Positions 9,295 through 19,948 of a DNA stretch of 64,000 bases are shown here, one piece after another. Numbering within the stretch: the first letter of the stretch is position 1; each line of letters begins with the position of its first letter. Source of the stretch: Streptomyces sp. WAC 01529 (GTDB taxonomy: Bacteria > Actinomycetota > Actinomycetes > Streptomycetales > Streptomycetaceae); the NCBI RefSeq assembly GCF_003945545.1, contig NZ_CP029617.1, positions 1,618,501-1,682,500 on the forward strand, given 5' to 3'. Made by a program: the position numbers and the translations under genes. A model generated the notes under the pieces. That model was not told the DNA's origin. It made no database searches and worked only from the letters and a program-made list of their open reading frames with translations.

Positions 9295-10553
9295 GCGGTC
9301 GATCCCTTCGTCTGTACGCGCCCGAGGTCCCGCACCGCGTACGCGCCCCCGAGCAGCGCGCCGCGCGTGCGGTGCAGGGAGCCGCGGAGCCGGCCCCCGA
9401 GCGAGCTGCCCTGGGTGATCATTCCGGTGAACATCGCGTCGTACCGCTCGGCTATCCGGACCGGGTCGAAGCGCTCGGAGTCCTGGAGCGCGGCGTCCGC
9501 CATCCGGTGCCGGAGCGAGTCGTCGTTGATCAGTTCGAGCAGACCGCTCGCGATGGCGTCGGGGTTGCCGACCTCGACGAGACGCCCGTCGACGCCGTTG
9601 GCGATGATCTCGCCCGGGCCGTGCGGGCAGTCGGTGGCGACGACGGGCAGCCCGCAGCGCATCGCCTCGACGATGGTCATGCCGAAGGACTCCAGGCTGG
9701 AGGTGACGGCGGCGATCGAGCCCTTGGCCCACTCGGGCTCGATGGGGTGGGCGGCGCCCATGAGGAAGACGTGGTTGTAGAGACCGAGTTCGTCGATCAG
9801 GGCGCGCAGCTTCTCCTTCTGCCTGCCGCTGCCGTAGATCCGCAGCCGCCAGTCGGGGCGCTCGCGCCGGACCTTGTCGAAGGCCCTGATCAGCAGGTCG
9901 TACCGCTTCACGGGGGCGAGGCGCCCGGCGGCGACGACCCACTTGTGGGAGCCGTCGGCGGGCTCTATGCCGGGGGCGGGGACGGGGTTCGGCAGGGCCT
10001 GCACATGGACGCCGGGCAGCCGCATCTTGCGGCTGTAGGCGCGGGCGTCGGCCTCGGTCGTCGTGGTCAGGACGTCGAGGCGGGGGTAGACGCTGCGGAG
10101 CTGGCGGCGGAGTTCCTTGGAGTGGCTGTCCAGCGTCAGGTGTTCCTGGCCGACGCGCAGGGGGCCGCGCGCGGTCTGGCGTGCGATGTGCACATTGAGC
10201 CCGGGGCGGGTGCCGACGACGACGTCCGCGTCCAGCGCCGCGAGGTGGGCGGCGATGCGCCGGTCGGTGAGGGCGCTGTACTGGGCGTAGCGGCCCTCGG
10301 CGCTGGGGAACGTCCGGGCGGGCCGCAGATGCTCGGGGGCCTCGCCCTCGTAGCCCGGGCTGTCCTTGCGCGTGTCCACGAGGTGGCTCAGGCGGACGCG
10401 CGGGTCAGGCGCGAACACCGGCTCGTCGCGATGGCGGAAGACGGAGACGATCTCGACGTCGTGCTGCTGGGCCAGTGTGTTCGCCAGGTTGTACGTCGTC
10501 CGGATCGTGCCTCCGATCCCGTACGCGTTGTGTATCAGGAAAGAGATGTGCAT
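9291..10553 (-). CDS. GT4-family glycosyltransferase
   Basis: 420 residues with a GT-B fold. The N-terminal acceptor domain starts MHISFLIHNAYGIGGTIRTTYNLA, with the GG of the family. The C-terminal donor-sugar domain has AAGRLAPVKRYDLLIRAFDKV, then SSLESFGMTIVEAMRCGLPVVA (the EX7E motif), and DCPHGPGEII as nucleotide-contacting loops. Probably builds a secreted or cell-wall polysaccharide in the cytoplasm from an NDP-sugar. The ATG begins the longest frame. It is first in a two-gene operon whose second gene overlaps by 4 nt. Confidence 0.88.
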   Translation of the reverse strand: MHISFLIHNAYGIGGTIRTTYNLANTLAQQHDVEIVSVFRHRDEPVFAPDPRVRLSHLVDTRKDSPGYEGEAPEHLRPARTFPSAEGRYAQYSALTDRRIAAHLAALDADVVVGTRPGLNVHIARQTARGPLRVGQEHLTLDSHSKELRRQLRSVYPRLDVLTTTTEADARAYSRKMRLPGVHVQALPNPVPAPGIEPADGSHKWVVAAGRLAPVKRYDLLIRAFDKVRRERPDWRLRIYGSGRQKEKLRALIDELGLYNHVFLMGAAHPIEPEWAKGSIAAVTSSLESFGMTIVEAMRCGLPVVATDCPHGPGEIIANGVDGRLVEVGNPDAIASGLLELINDDSLRHRMADAALQDSERFDPVRIAERYDAMFTGMITQGSSLGGRLRGSLHRTRGALLGGAYAVRDLGRVQTKGSTA

Positions 10554-10716
10554 GCGTCCCCGTATCCCGCGTTTCCATGCGGACAGTCCCCCTCGTCCGC
10601 CTACCGCAGGGTTAGACGGGTATTCCTGGCCAAAGGTTGGGTGTCATAGCCATCCTTTTTTTGGACAGATACGTGACCGGAGGCCAAGGACGGGAACTCT
10701 CCCGAGGTCTCGCGTA

Positions 10717-12042
10717 TCACGGCTGGTAGGCGAGCTGGGGCACGTCGAAGCAGTTGTCGTTCATGTCCCCTCCCTGGGTGACCCAGCCTCTCCCGTCCCG
10801 CCAACGTGCCACCGACACACACGTCCTGCGGCTCCCCGGCGGCTCGGCCCGTTCCTCGAAGGTGACGGGGAGCAGCAGTCCGCGCGCGGAGTACGGCTCA
10901 TTCCGGTTCATGTATCCGTCCACGCACGCGCGCGTGACGTCCCCGCCCGCCTCCGCACCGCCCCCGGCCAGGCACGAGGTCGCCGCGTCGGTGAACCACA
11001 TGGCGGCGGCCCACCCCTCCAGCTGCCACTGCGAGAGCCCCTTCTCTCCGCCGTCCTTCATGGCGGCGCGGAACTCGCGTACGGCCGGGTGCGCGGTGTC
11101 CTCATAGTTCCTGCTCGATCCGGTGGCCCACAGGGCGTTGCGGCAGCGCGGCGCGTCCTTGTAGTCCTCGCCGACGGTCGAGGTCCAGTTCTGCACGTTG
11201 GTGACCTTGGCGGTGACCTTCGCGCCGACGTCGTCCATCGCCTCGCACAGCTGGGCGTTGCCGTGCGTGTCCATCGCGTCGAAGACGAGGTCGGCGCCCT
11301 GCTCCTTCAGGTCGGCGGCGGCGGCGCGGAAGTTGGGCAGCGCGAAGTCGACCTGTTCGGTGACCACCTTGTAGCCCTCCGCCTTCAGGCCCCGGGTGAC
11401 CAGACGGGCGTACGCGGCGGACGCGGCCTGGTTGTAGGAGACGACGGCCGCGGTCCGTGCCCCCTGCTCCCGCTTGAAGTAGCGGTAGACCTCGGTGCCG
11501 CCGTAGAGCCTGCCGTCCCAGCCCGGCTTCCCGTTCCGCGGGGCGAGGCTGCCGTAGATCCCGTACAGATGCGGATAGGTGTCGTACGCGGGCCCGATCG
11601 GCTGTCCGCCGATGTCGGGCACGCCCGCGCGGGAGACCCGGGAGGCGCCCGCGTACTCCAGGGAGGCGGTGGCCACGAGCGCGACGACCTTGTCCTCGTC
11701 GACGAGTTCGCGCACGCAGTCGTTGTTGCCCACCCCGCTGCCGCCGTCGTCGCAGGTGCGCACCTCCACCCGGCGGCCCTGGATGCCGCCGCGCGCGTTC
11801 AGCCGGTCGAAGTAGGCCTTGGCGCCGTCGCGCGGCCCGGTGAACGCGGCGCCGCCGACCGGGCTGGTGGCGCTGGTGATGATGCCGACCCTGACCGGCG
11901 CCCCGCCTGCCGGGGCGGGGGCCGTGCCGCGCCGCTCGAAGTCGCTCTCGGGCAGCCGGCTCCCGCAGGCCGCGCTCGCCGCGCCCGCCAGCAGGAGCGC
12001 GGCGGTGAGCAGAACCTCAGCAGCCCGGACCGGGCGACGCAT
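10717..12042 (-). CDS. Branched-chain amino-acid-type ABC transporter substrate-binding lipoprotein
   Basis: 441 residues. A signal peptide (VLLTAALLLAGAASAAC) ends in an imperfect lipobox. The mature part is a Leu/Ile/Val-binding-type periplasmic-binding fold: VRVGIITSATSPVGG, then DGAKAYFDRLNARGGIQGRRVEVRTCDDGG, typical of the LivJ family. Its gene overlaps the upstream lipoprotein gene by 26 nt and faces away from the fused Liv permease/ATPase genes, so it is the likely captor of solute for that importer. Substrate not predictable; LivJ-type proteins bind amino acids, amides, urea or aromatic acids. Confidence 0.85.
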   Translation of the reverse strand: MRRPVRAAEVLLTAALLLAGAASAACGSRLPESDFERRGTAPAPAGGAPVRVGIITSATSPVGGAAFTGPRDGAKAYFDRLNARGGIQGRRVEVRTCDDGGSGVGNNDCVRELVDEDKVVALVATASLEYAGASRVSRAGVPDIGGQPIGPAYDTYPHLYGIYGSLAPRNGKPGWDGRLYGGTEVYRYFKREQGARTAAVVSYNQAASAAYARLVTRGLKAEGYKVVTEQVDFALPNFRAAAADLKEQGADLVFDAMDTHGNAQLCEAMDDVGAKVTAKVTNVQNWTSTVGEDYKDAPRCRNALWATGSSRNYEDTAHPAVREFRAAMKDGGEKGLSQWQLEGWAAAMWFTDAATSCLAGGGAEAGGDVTRACVDGYMNRNEPYSARGLLLPVTFEERAEPPGSRRTCVSVARWRDGRGWVTQGGDMNDNCFDVPQLAYQP

Positions 12043-12574
12043 TCCCGCTCAGCTTCACCAGCGCGCAGAGGGTCTTGACCGACACCTTCCAGGTGTCGTC
12101 CTCGTTGACGGCCGTCCCGGCGGCGTCGGGCAGCGCGGTGGCGCCCTTCAGGGTCAGCGCGTACGTGACGTCGGCCTCGTCGGCCGCGGTGAAGTCGACC
12201 TCGCCGACCTCGGCGGCGACCTGCTTGCCGCGCTCGTCGCCGCTGAAGCTCTCAAGGACGGCGCGCATCTTGGGCCCGTTCTCCAGGACGGCTTCCTTGT
12301 CCTTCAAGGAGACCTTGGGGTCGAAGAACTTCTCCCAGTTCTCCCGGACCTCCTTCTCGGCGGCCGCCGGGTCGGCGGGCGCGGAGGCGTCTTCCTCGGT
12401 GGACTCGGCGGATTCGGAGGGCTCGGCGGGCTTGGAGGACTGCTCCACGGTCGGCTCGGGCGGCGTGCCGCTGTCCCCGCCCCCGCTGTCGTCGCCGCAG
12501 GCCACGGCGGCCGGACCGATCAGCATGACCGCGGCGGCCGCCAGCACCGCGCCGCGCACTCTTGCCCGCATCAT
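12017..12574 (-). CDS. Small lipoprotein beside the Liv-type transporter
   Basis: 185 residues, not recognised as a named family. MMRARVRGAVLAAAAVMLIG is a signal sequence leading to the lipobox AAVAC. A Ser/Glu/Pro-rich linker (about 35-70) follows, then a globular domain (VRENWEKFFDPKVSLKDKEAVLENGPKMRAV in part) that resembles low-molecular-weight lipoprotein sensor or chaperone-like domains of actinomycetes. A GGTG stretch precedes the ATG; the longer frame begins in shadow sequence. Its end overlaps the substrate-binding protein gene by 26 nt, implying co-translation. Possibly an accessory extracytoplasmic subunit. Confidence 0.7.
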   Translation of the reverse strand: MMRARVRGAVLAAAAVMLIGPAAVACGDDSGGGDSGTPPEPTVEQSSKPAEPSESAESTEEDASAPADPAAAEKEVRENWEKFFDPKVSLKDKEAVLENGPKMRAVLESFSGDERGKQVAAEVGEVDFTAADEADVTYALTLKGATALPDAAGTAVNEDDTWKVSVKTLCALVKLSGNASPGPGC

Positions 12575-12691
12575 CTGGCTCACCACCGGGTGTCGGTCCG
12601 GGCCCGCGGGCCTCGGAGCTTTCAGGGTCGGCTTCCAGAGGGCATAGTGCAAGCGATCGGCCGACATGGACAGACCTCCAACGAGACTGCC

Positions 12692-13288
12692 ATGACCGAT
12701 GTGACCGACGTGACCGACGACGTGTCCCAGGGGGCCTCGATGCGGGCGGCTCAGACAGCTCGGACAGCCAACCCGGCCCGGTCACGCCCCGCGCACCCCG
12801 TCCTGTGGGCCGCCCTCGCGGCGCTTGCGGGCGGCGCGGTGCTCTGCGTGATCGGCTGGTACGGCGTCTCCGGGGAGCGCTTCGCCGAGCGGCAACTGCC
12901 CTACCTCGCCTCCTGCACGGTCCCGGGCGCGGCCCTGATCATCGCGGGCGCGGTACTGCTCACGCACGGCAGGAGCGCCCTGGCGGCGGCGCGCGTCGAG
13001 GAGCTGTACGACCTCCTGGTCGCGGCGGAGCCCGCCACCGCCCCCGAGCGGGACCGGACCCCGATGGCGACGAGCGACGAACTCCGCACGGTCCCCGGCG
13101 GCACCCTGCGGCACCGCGCCGACTGCCCCCTGGTCGCGGGCAAAGCTGAGGCGGCCCCCGCCGACGCCACGACCCTGGCGCGGGGCGCCCTCACCCCCTG
13201 CCCTATCTGCGCGCCGCAGCCCCCGAAGGCCCGCCCCGAGCCGCCCGACGACCCGCCGACCGCCTCCGAGCCCACGCCGGGGCGATGA
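12692..13288 (+). CDS. Two-helix membrane protein with C-terminal cysteine motif, first gene of the liv operon
   Basis: 198 residues. The start MTDVTDVTDDVSQG contains a small TDV repeat. Two membrane helices are visible (about 37-60 and 70-91). The cytoplasmic C-terminal region includes an LxxRADCPL segment and a CPIC pair near residues 170-173, which looks like a small zinc-binding knuckle, then a Pro-rich tail. It ends four bases before the fused permease start, so it is the leader gene of the liv transcription unit. No family name recognised. May regulate or scaffold the importer. Confidence 0.72.
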   Translation: MTDVTDVTDDVSQGASMRAAQTARTANPARSRPAHPVLWAALAALAGGAVLCVIGWYGVSGERFAERQLPYLASCTVPGAALIIAGAVLLTHGRSALAAARVEELYDLLVAAEPATAPERDRTPMATSDELRTVPGGTLRHRADCPLVAGKAEAAPADATTLARGALTPCPICAPQPPKARPEPPDDPPTASEPTPGR

Positions 13289-13292
13289 CCCG

Positions 13293-15977
13293 GTGGCCTC
13301 CCTGAGCTACGACCTCACACTGGCCGGGCTCTCGGTCGGCGGCGCCGCCGCGCTCACCGGCATCGGCCTGATCGTCACCTACCGCGCGACCGGCGTCCTC
13401 AACTTCGCGCACGGCGCCATCGCCATGATCTGCGCGTACGTCCTGCGCCACCTGACAGTGGAATGGCACTGGCCGCTCCCGCTGGCCGCCGCCCTCACGC
13501 TGCTCGTCGTGGCGCCCGGCATCGGTCTGCTCCTGGACCGCGCGGTCTTCCGCCCGCTGGCCGTCCTCGGCGGCGACCCCGCGCAGACCCTGGTCGCCTC
13601 GATCGGCGTCTTCGTGCTCCTCGTCGGCGGGGCGGCCCTCGTGTGGGGGCCGGGCGCCCGCGCCGACGCGCCCGCGCTCGGGTCCGCCGACCCCTGGGTC
13701 CCCCTCGGCGCGGCCGTCGCCCTCGCCGCGGCCGTCGGGGCGATCACCCGCTGGACCCGCTTCGGCGGCGAACTGCGGGCGGTCGTCGACAACCGCGGGC
13801 TCGCCGTGCTCTCCGGCGTCGACGCGGACCGGGTCGCCGCGGTCGGCTGGGCCTTCGGCTCCTTCACGGCCGGGCTCACCGGCGTACTCCTCGCCCCTTT
13901 CGTACGACTCGACCCATACGGCATGCCCTTGCTGGTGATGGAGGTGGTGGCGGTCGCCGTGGCGGCCGGGATGCGCAGCCTGCCCGTCGCCGTCGCCGTG
14001 GCGCTCGGTCTGGGGGTGGCCCAGAGCCAGCTGACGCGCCTGCACCCCGCGGGCTGGCGGGAGCAGCTCCTCCAGACCGCCGGGGCCAACCTCTTCGTGA
14101 TCGCCCTCCTCGTCGCGGCGCTGGCCCTGCCGGGCATCGGCTCCCGGGACGCCCTGCCGCGCACGGCGAGGAGCCGCGTGCCGACGCCGCCGGGCGCCTG
14201 GACGGTGGCGGCGGTCCTCTTCCTCCTCCCGCTCGGCTTCGCGGGCACGGATCTGACGACCTCGGTCCAGGTCCCGGCGCTGGCCGTCATCCTTCTCTCC
14301 CTCGTGATCGTCACCGGCCGCGGCGGCCAGATCTCCCTCGGCCAGGCGGCGTACGCGGGTCTGGGCGCCCTCTTCACCGCGCTCCTGGCGGCCGGCCGCT
14401 TCCCCGGCCTGCCCGAACTCCCGCACCTGGCGGCGCTGGCCGTCGCGGTCCTGCTCGTCGCGCCGCTCGGCCTGCTCACCGGCTGGCCCGCGATCAGCCG
14501 CCACGGTCTCGCGCTGGCCCTCGCGACGTTCGCGGTCGGCGTCGGCGTCAGCCGCTTCGTCTTCACCCAGCCGTACGCCACGTCGGGGCTGTCCCTCGAC
14601 CGTCCCGCGGGCTTCGGTGGGGACCGCGCGTACTACGTCCTGGAGCTGGTGCTTCTCGCCGGGGCGCTGCTCCTGGTCACCGCGTTGCGCCGGGGCCGCA
14701 CGGGCCGGGCACTGGCGGCGATGCGGGACCACGAGGCGGGGGCGGCGGCCGCGGGGGTGCCGGTACGGGCCCTGAAGCTCACGGCGTTCGTCACCGGGGC
14801 GGCGCTGGCCGGGCTTGGCGGCGGCATGCTGGCGATGGGGCAGCGGGCGTTCGACGCCGGGGCGTACGACCCCGTGCGCGGGCTCCTCTGGTTCGCGGCG
14901 GTGCTGGTCCTCGGGGCGGACAGCGTGCTGGGGGCGGTGGTGGCGGCGGCGCTGCTCGTCGGCCTGGACGCGGGGGCGCGGGGCGGGATGGCGGCGGCGG
15001 TGATCGGTGTCCTCGCGGTGCTGATCGGCCGCGTGTCCTGCGGGCCTTGGGTGGCCCTCCGCTCCCTTGTGCGCCGGAGTCGGCGCGGGCCCCGCCTGCG
15101 CCTCACGGCTCGGGGCGCCTCAGTTCGCGAGGCCCTCCGCGTCCCCGGAAAGGCCTTTCCCACCCACCCACCCGTTTACCCCGCACCACCTTCACCAGGG
15201 ACAAAACACCCCGCACAACCCTCGCCAGGAACAAAACACCCCGCACCACCCCCACCACGAAGAAACCACCCCTCACCGCACCCCCAACCACCCCGCGAAC
15301 ACGCCCCCCTGACCGCCCACCACCTCACCCTCACCTACAACGGGTTCACCGCCCTCAAGGACGTGAGCCTCACCGTCCCCCGCGGACACATCACCGCGGT
15401 CGTAGGCCCCAACGGCGCCGGCAAGAGTTCCCTCTTCCACTGCCTCGTCGGCACCCTGCGCCCCGACACGGGACGGATCACCCTCGGCGCCCGCGACATC
15501 ACCCGGCTCCCGGCCCACGCCCGCACCCGCCTCGGCATGGCCCGCACCTTCCAGCAACTGGCCGTCTTCCCGTCGCTGACGATCGCGGAGAACGTGCTGA
15601 TCGGCGAGGACCAGACCCCCGCACGGACCGCCCGGGCGGCCGCGCACGCCCTGCGCCTCCTGGACCTCACGGCCCTCCGCGCCCACCCCGCCGACGGCCT
15701 CCCCACCGGCACCCTCCGCCGCACCGAACTGGCCAGAGCCCTCGCCGGCACCCCCCACACCCTCCTCCTGGACGAGCCGGCCGCGGGCCTGGACGCGGGC
15801 GAAGTGAGCGCCCTGGCCACCCTGCTGCGCGCCCTCGCGGCCGACGGCATGGCGCTGCTCGTCGTCGAGCACGACCTCGACCTGGTCGCGGGCCTCGCCG
15901 ACACCGTGCACGTGATGACAGCGGGCCGCGTCACCGCGTCGGGCCCGGCGGACCACGTACTGGGCACCGCACGGTGA
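13293..15977 (+). CDS. LivH-LivM-LivG fusion: both permease domains plus ATPase of a branched-chain-type ABC importer
   Basis: 894 residues combining three subunits usually made separately. Residues 1-290 are LivH-like (GLIVTYRATGVLNFAHGA). Residues about 295-585 are LivM-like (TGRGGQISLGQAAYAGLGA). Residues about 590-668 are a Pro/Thr/Lys linker with three 10-residue repeats. Residues 670-894 are a LivG-type ATPase: Walker A GPNGAGKSS near 705, Walker B LLLDEP near 825, H-loop VEHD. The ABC signature is degenerate, LPTGTLRR in place of LSxGQxRR. The start is GTG, 4 nt after the previous stop. Probably pairs with the LivF below and imports an amino acid or related solute. Confidence 0.93.
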   Translation: MASLSYDLTLAGLSVGGAAALTGIGLIVTYRATGVLNFAHGAIAMICAYVLRHLTVEWHWPLPLAAALTLLVVAPGIGLLLDRAVFRPLAVLGGDPAQTLVASIGVFVLLVGGAALVWGPGARADAPALGSADPWVPLGAAVALAAAVGAITRWTRFGGELRAVVDNRGLAVLSGVDADRVAAVGWAFGSFTAGLTGVLLAPFVRLDPYGMPLLVMEVVAVAVAAGMRSLPVAVAVALGLGVAQSQLTRLHPAGWREQLLQTAGANLFVIALLVAALALPGIGSRDALPRTARSRVPTPPGAWTVAAVLFLLPLGFAGTDLTTSVQVPALAVILLSLVIVTGRGGQISLGQAAYAGLGALFTALLAAGRFPGLPELPHLAALAVAVLLVAPLGLLTGWPAISRHGLALALATFAVGVGVSRFVFTQPYATSGLSLDRPAGFGGDRAYYVLELVLLAGALLLVTALRRGRTGRALAAMRDHEAGAAAAGVPVRALKLTAFVTGAALAGLGGGMLAMGQRAFDAGAYDPVRGLLWFAAVLVLGADSVLGAVVAAALLVGLDAGARGGMAAAVIGVLAVLIGRVSCGPWVALRSLVRRSRRGPRLRLTARGASVREALRVPGKAFPTHPPVYPAPPSPGTKHPAQPSPGTKHPAPPPPRRNHPSPHPQPPREHAPLTAHHLTLTYNGFTALKDVSLTVPRGHITAVVGPNGAGKSSLFHCLVGTLRPDTGRITLGARDITRLPAHARTRLGMARTFQQLAVFPSLTIAENVLIGEDQTPARTARAAAHALRLLDLTALRAHPADGLPTGTLRRTELARALAGTPHTLLLDEPAAGLDAGEVSALATLLRALAADGMALLVVEHDLDLVAGLADTVHVMTAGRVTASGPADHVLGTAR
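15181..15270 (+). repeat. Three 30-bp tandem repeats in the LivM-LivG linker
   Basis: Three consecutive 30-bp units starting CCGCACCACC or CCGCACAACC and ending AAAACACC or AAACCACC encode PAPPSPGTKH, PAQPSPGTKH and PAPPPPRRNH. The codons (AAA, ACA) are A-rich and unlike the rest of the gene, suggesting that the joint between permease and ATPase grew by repeat expansion. Confidence 0.85.
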
Positions 15978-16005
15978 AAGGCCGCACGAGGAAGGGCACC
16001 GCACG

Positions 16006-16014
<9 letters not shown>
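15962..16014 (+). repeat. 21-bp direct repeat, 32-bp period, at the fusion/livF junction
   Basis: The same 21 bases occur at 15962-15982 and 15994-16014. In the first copy the embedded GTGA contains the stop of the fusion gene; in the second it contains the GTG start of livF. Between them runs an 11-codon frame, GTG at 15974 to TGA at 16009, joined to each neighbour by a GTGA overlap. It looks like a duplicated stop/start junction. Confidence 0.8.
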
Positions 16015-17323
<1,309 letters not shown>

Positions 17324-17401
17324 CTAGGCAGCTCCGCTCCAGGCCAGGGGCGTGCCGCGCCGCCGTGGCGGGCCGCCCCACCCGGACGGAGGCTCAGCGG
17401 C

Positions 17402-18580
<1,179 letters not shown>

Positions 18581-19360
18581 GTGCCGCGCATGCTCGACGT
18601 CAGCGACGACGTTCGCGCCGAGATCGGCGACGAAGAAGCCGACCGGCTGCTCGCCGGAGAGAACACCCCGGGCAGCTACGACTGCACGTCGTGCCGTACG
18701 CCGGGCGACTCCGAGCAGGAGCGCACCAGCACGGTCCTGTTCATCGGCGACGAGACCGCCGTACTCGCCTTCGCCCACGCCACCTGCCTGCCCTCCCAGA
18801 TCGTCACGGTCTCCGAGGAGCAGCTCCAGGGCGCCGTGCGGTCCATCACCGGCGACGAGGCCGAAGGCGCCGCCGACACCGCCGGTCAGGCCGTCCTCGG
18901 CGTGACCAGCGGCCTGGTCCTGATCGAGGGCGAGCTGCGCCCCGCGCTCGTCGTCGAGCCCACCGGCCCCATCGCCCGGCCGGGCGCGGCACCCGGCGGA
19001 GGCGACGAGTTCCTGCCGCTCCTGATCGAGCAGGGCTTCATGCCGACGCCCTCCCTCGACGGCGCCCCGCCCGTGCTGCACGGCTGGTCGGTGCTGCTCG
19101 CCATGGGCCAGCTGCACGCCATCCTCCAGCCCGGCACGGCCGGCGGCTCCCCCGTCGCCTGGTGGCAGGCCCACCAGCCGCTCCAGGTCACCGACGCCTG
19201 GCGGGCCGCGGCGAACAAGACGCAGAGCGTGGTGCTCTTCGCCGCGCCCGCGGGCGCCATCGGCCGCCAGCCGCGCGAGGACCTGCTGCGCGACGCCCTG
19301 GACAAGACGGCGGCCCGCGGACAGCTCGTCGCGTGCACGCTGCCGCTCGCCGGTACCTGA
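18581..19360 (+). CDS. Conserved actinomycete protein of unknown function
   Basis: 259 residues, soluble, no signal or membrane segment. Starts VPRMLDVSDDVRAEIGDEEADRLLAGE. A CTSC motif lies near residue 32, followed by FIGDETAVLAFAHATC. The second half has LPLLIEQGFMPTPSLDG and WSVLLAMGQLHAIL. GAGGAG sits 6 nt before the GTG, fixing the start. I do not recognise a named domain; the cysteines could bind a metal. It is monocistronic or co-transcribed with the small gene downstream. Confidence 0.7.
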   Translation: MPRMLDVSDDVRAEIGDEEADRLLAGENTPGSYDCTSCRTPGDSEQERTSTVLFIGDETAVLAFAHATCLPSQIVTVSEEQLQGAVRSITGDEAEGAADTAGQAVLGVTSGLVLIEGELRPALVVEPTGPIARPGAAPGGGDEFLPLLIEQGFMPTPSLDGAPPVLHGWSVLLAMGQLHAILQPGTAGGSPVAWWQAHQPLQVTDAWRAAANKTQSVVLFAAPAGAIGRQPREDLLRDALDKTAARGQLVACTLPLAGT

Positions 19361-19479
19361 CCCGACCGGGTGCCCCGGGGCCGCCCGCCGACCGCGAAAC
19401 GCGCCGGTCACGCTCCTGCCGGAGCCGGAAAGCGGCGCGGCCCCCGCATCCGTCGGGCGGCGGTTTCGTTGGCACTGAC

Positions 19480-19854
19480 GTGCACACATACGACCCCTCC
19501 CGCCACCGGCCGACCTACCAGACCCCGATCCCGTCCATGCGCACCGCGCCGGACACCACGGGCGAGCGCTCGGCCACACCGATCTACGACACGCTGTACT
19601 CGGAGTACCGCAGGGCCTTCCGGGCCCTGCCGGGCGACCGCACCGGCGAGGAGAATCTGGGGTTCACCGCCTTCGGCACCGGGCCGTACGGCATGCAGCA
19701 CCGCGGCGACGGACGGTACGACTCCCGTCCCGACCCGCGGCAGAACTCCTTCGGCCAGTTCCACGGGGGCCGCTACGGCCAGCACGACCACTACGCCACG
19801 GGCCAGCACCACGTCCCCGCGGCCCTGCCACCGGCCCCCCGCCGCGGACTGTGA
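19480..19854 (+). CDS. Small His/Gly/Tyr-rich protein of unknown function
   Basis: 124 residues if begun at GTG (VHTYDPSRHRPTYQTPIPSM). The middle, TPIYDTLYSEYRRAFRALPG, is probably helical, and the C-terminus is rich in His, Gly and Tyr (GGRYGQHDHYATGQHH). No signal or membrane helix. The ribosome site is weak; an ATG at 19537 is the alternative. Third-position G/C and the terminator immediately after the stop support it being real. Confidence 0.55.
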   Translation: MHTYDPSRHRPTYQTPIPSMRTAPDTTGERSATPIYDTLYSEYRRAFRALPGDRTGEENLGFTAFGTGPYGMQHRGDGRYDSRPDPRQNSFGQFHGGRYGQHDHYATGQHHVPAALPPAPRRGL

Positions 19855-19878
19855 GCCGGGCCGGCACCGAGCAGTGAA

Positions 19879-19912
19879 AATGCCCGGCCCCCGAAACCGG
19901 GGGCCGGGCATT
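19879..19912. terminator. Bidirectional hairpin terminator before der
   Basis: A perfect 15-bp inverted repeat (AATGCCCGGCCCCCG and complement) with a 4-nt AAAC loop lies between the convergent 124-residue gene and der. Flanking A and T runs add pairing and tails on both strands. It is followed by a short ACGT tetranucleotide repeat to about 19928. Confidence 0.9.
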
Positions 19913-19948
19913 CACGTACGTACGTACGGACCGTCGCTGTCTACTTGT

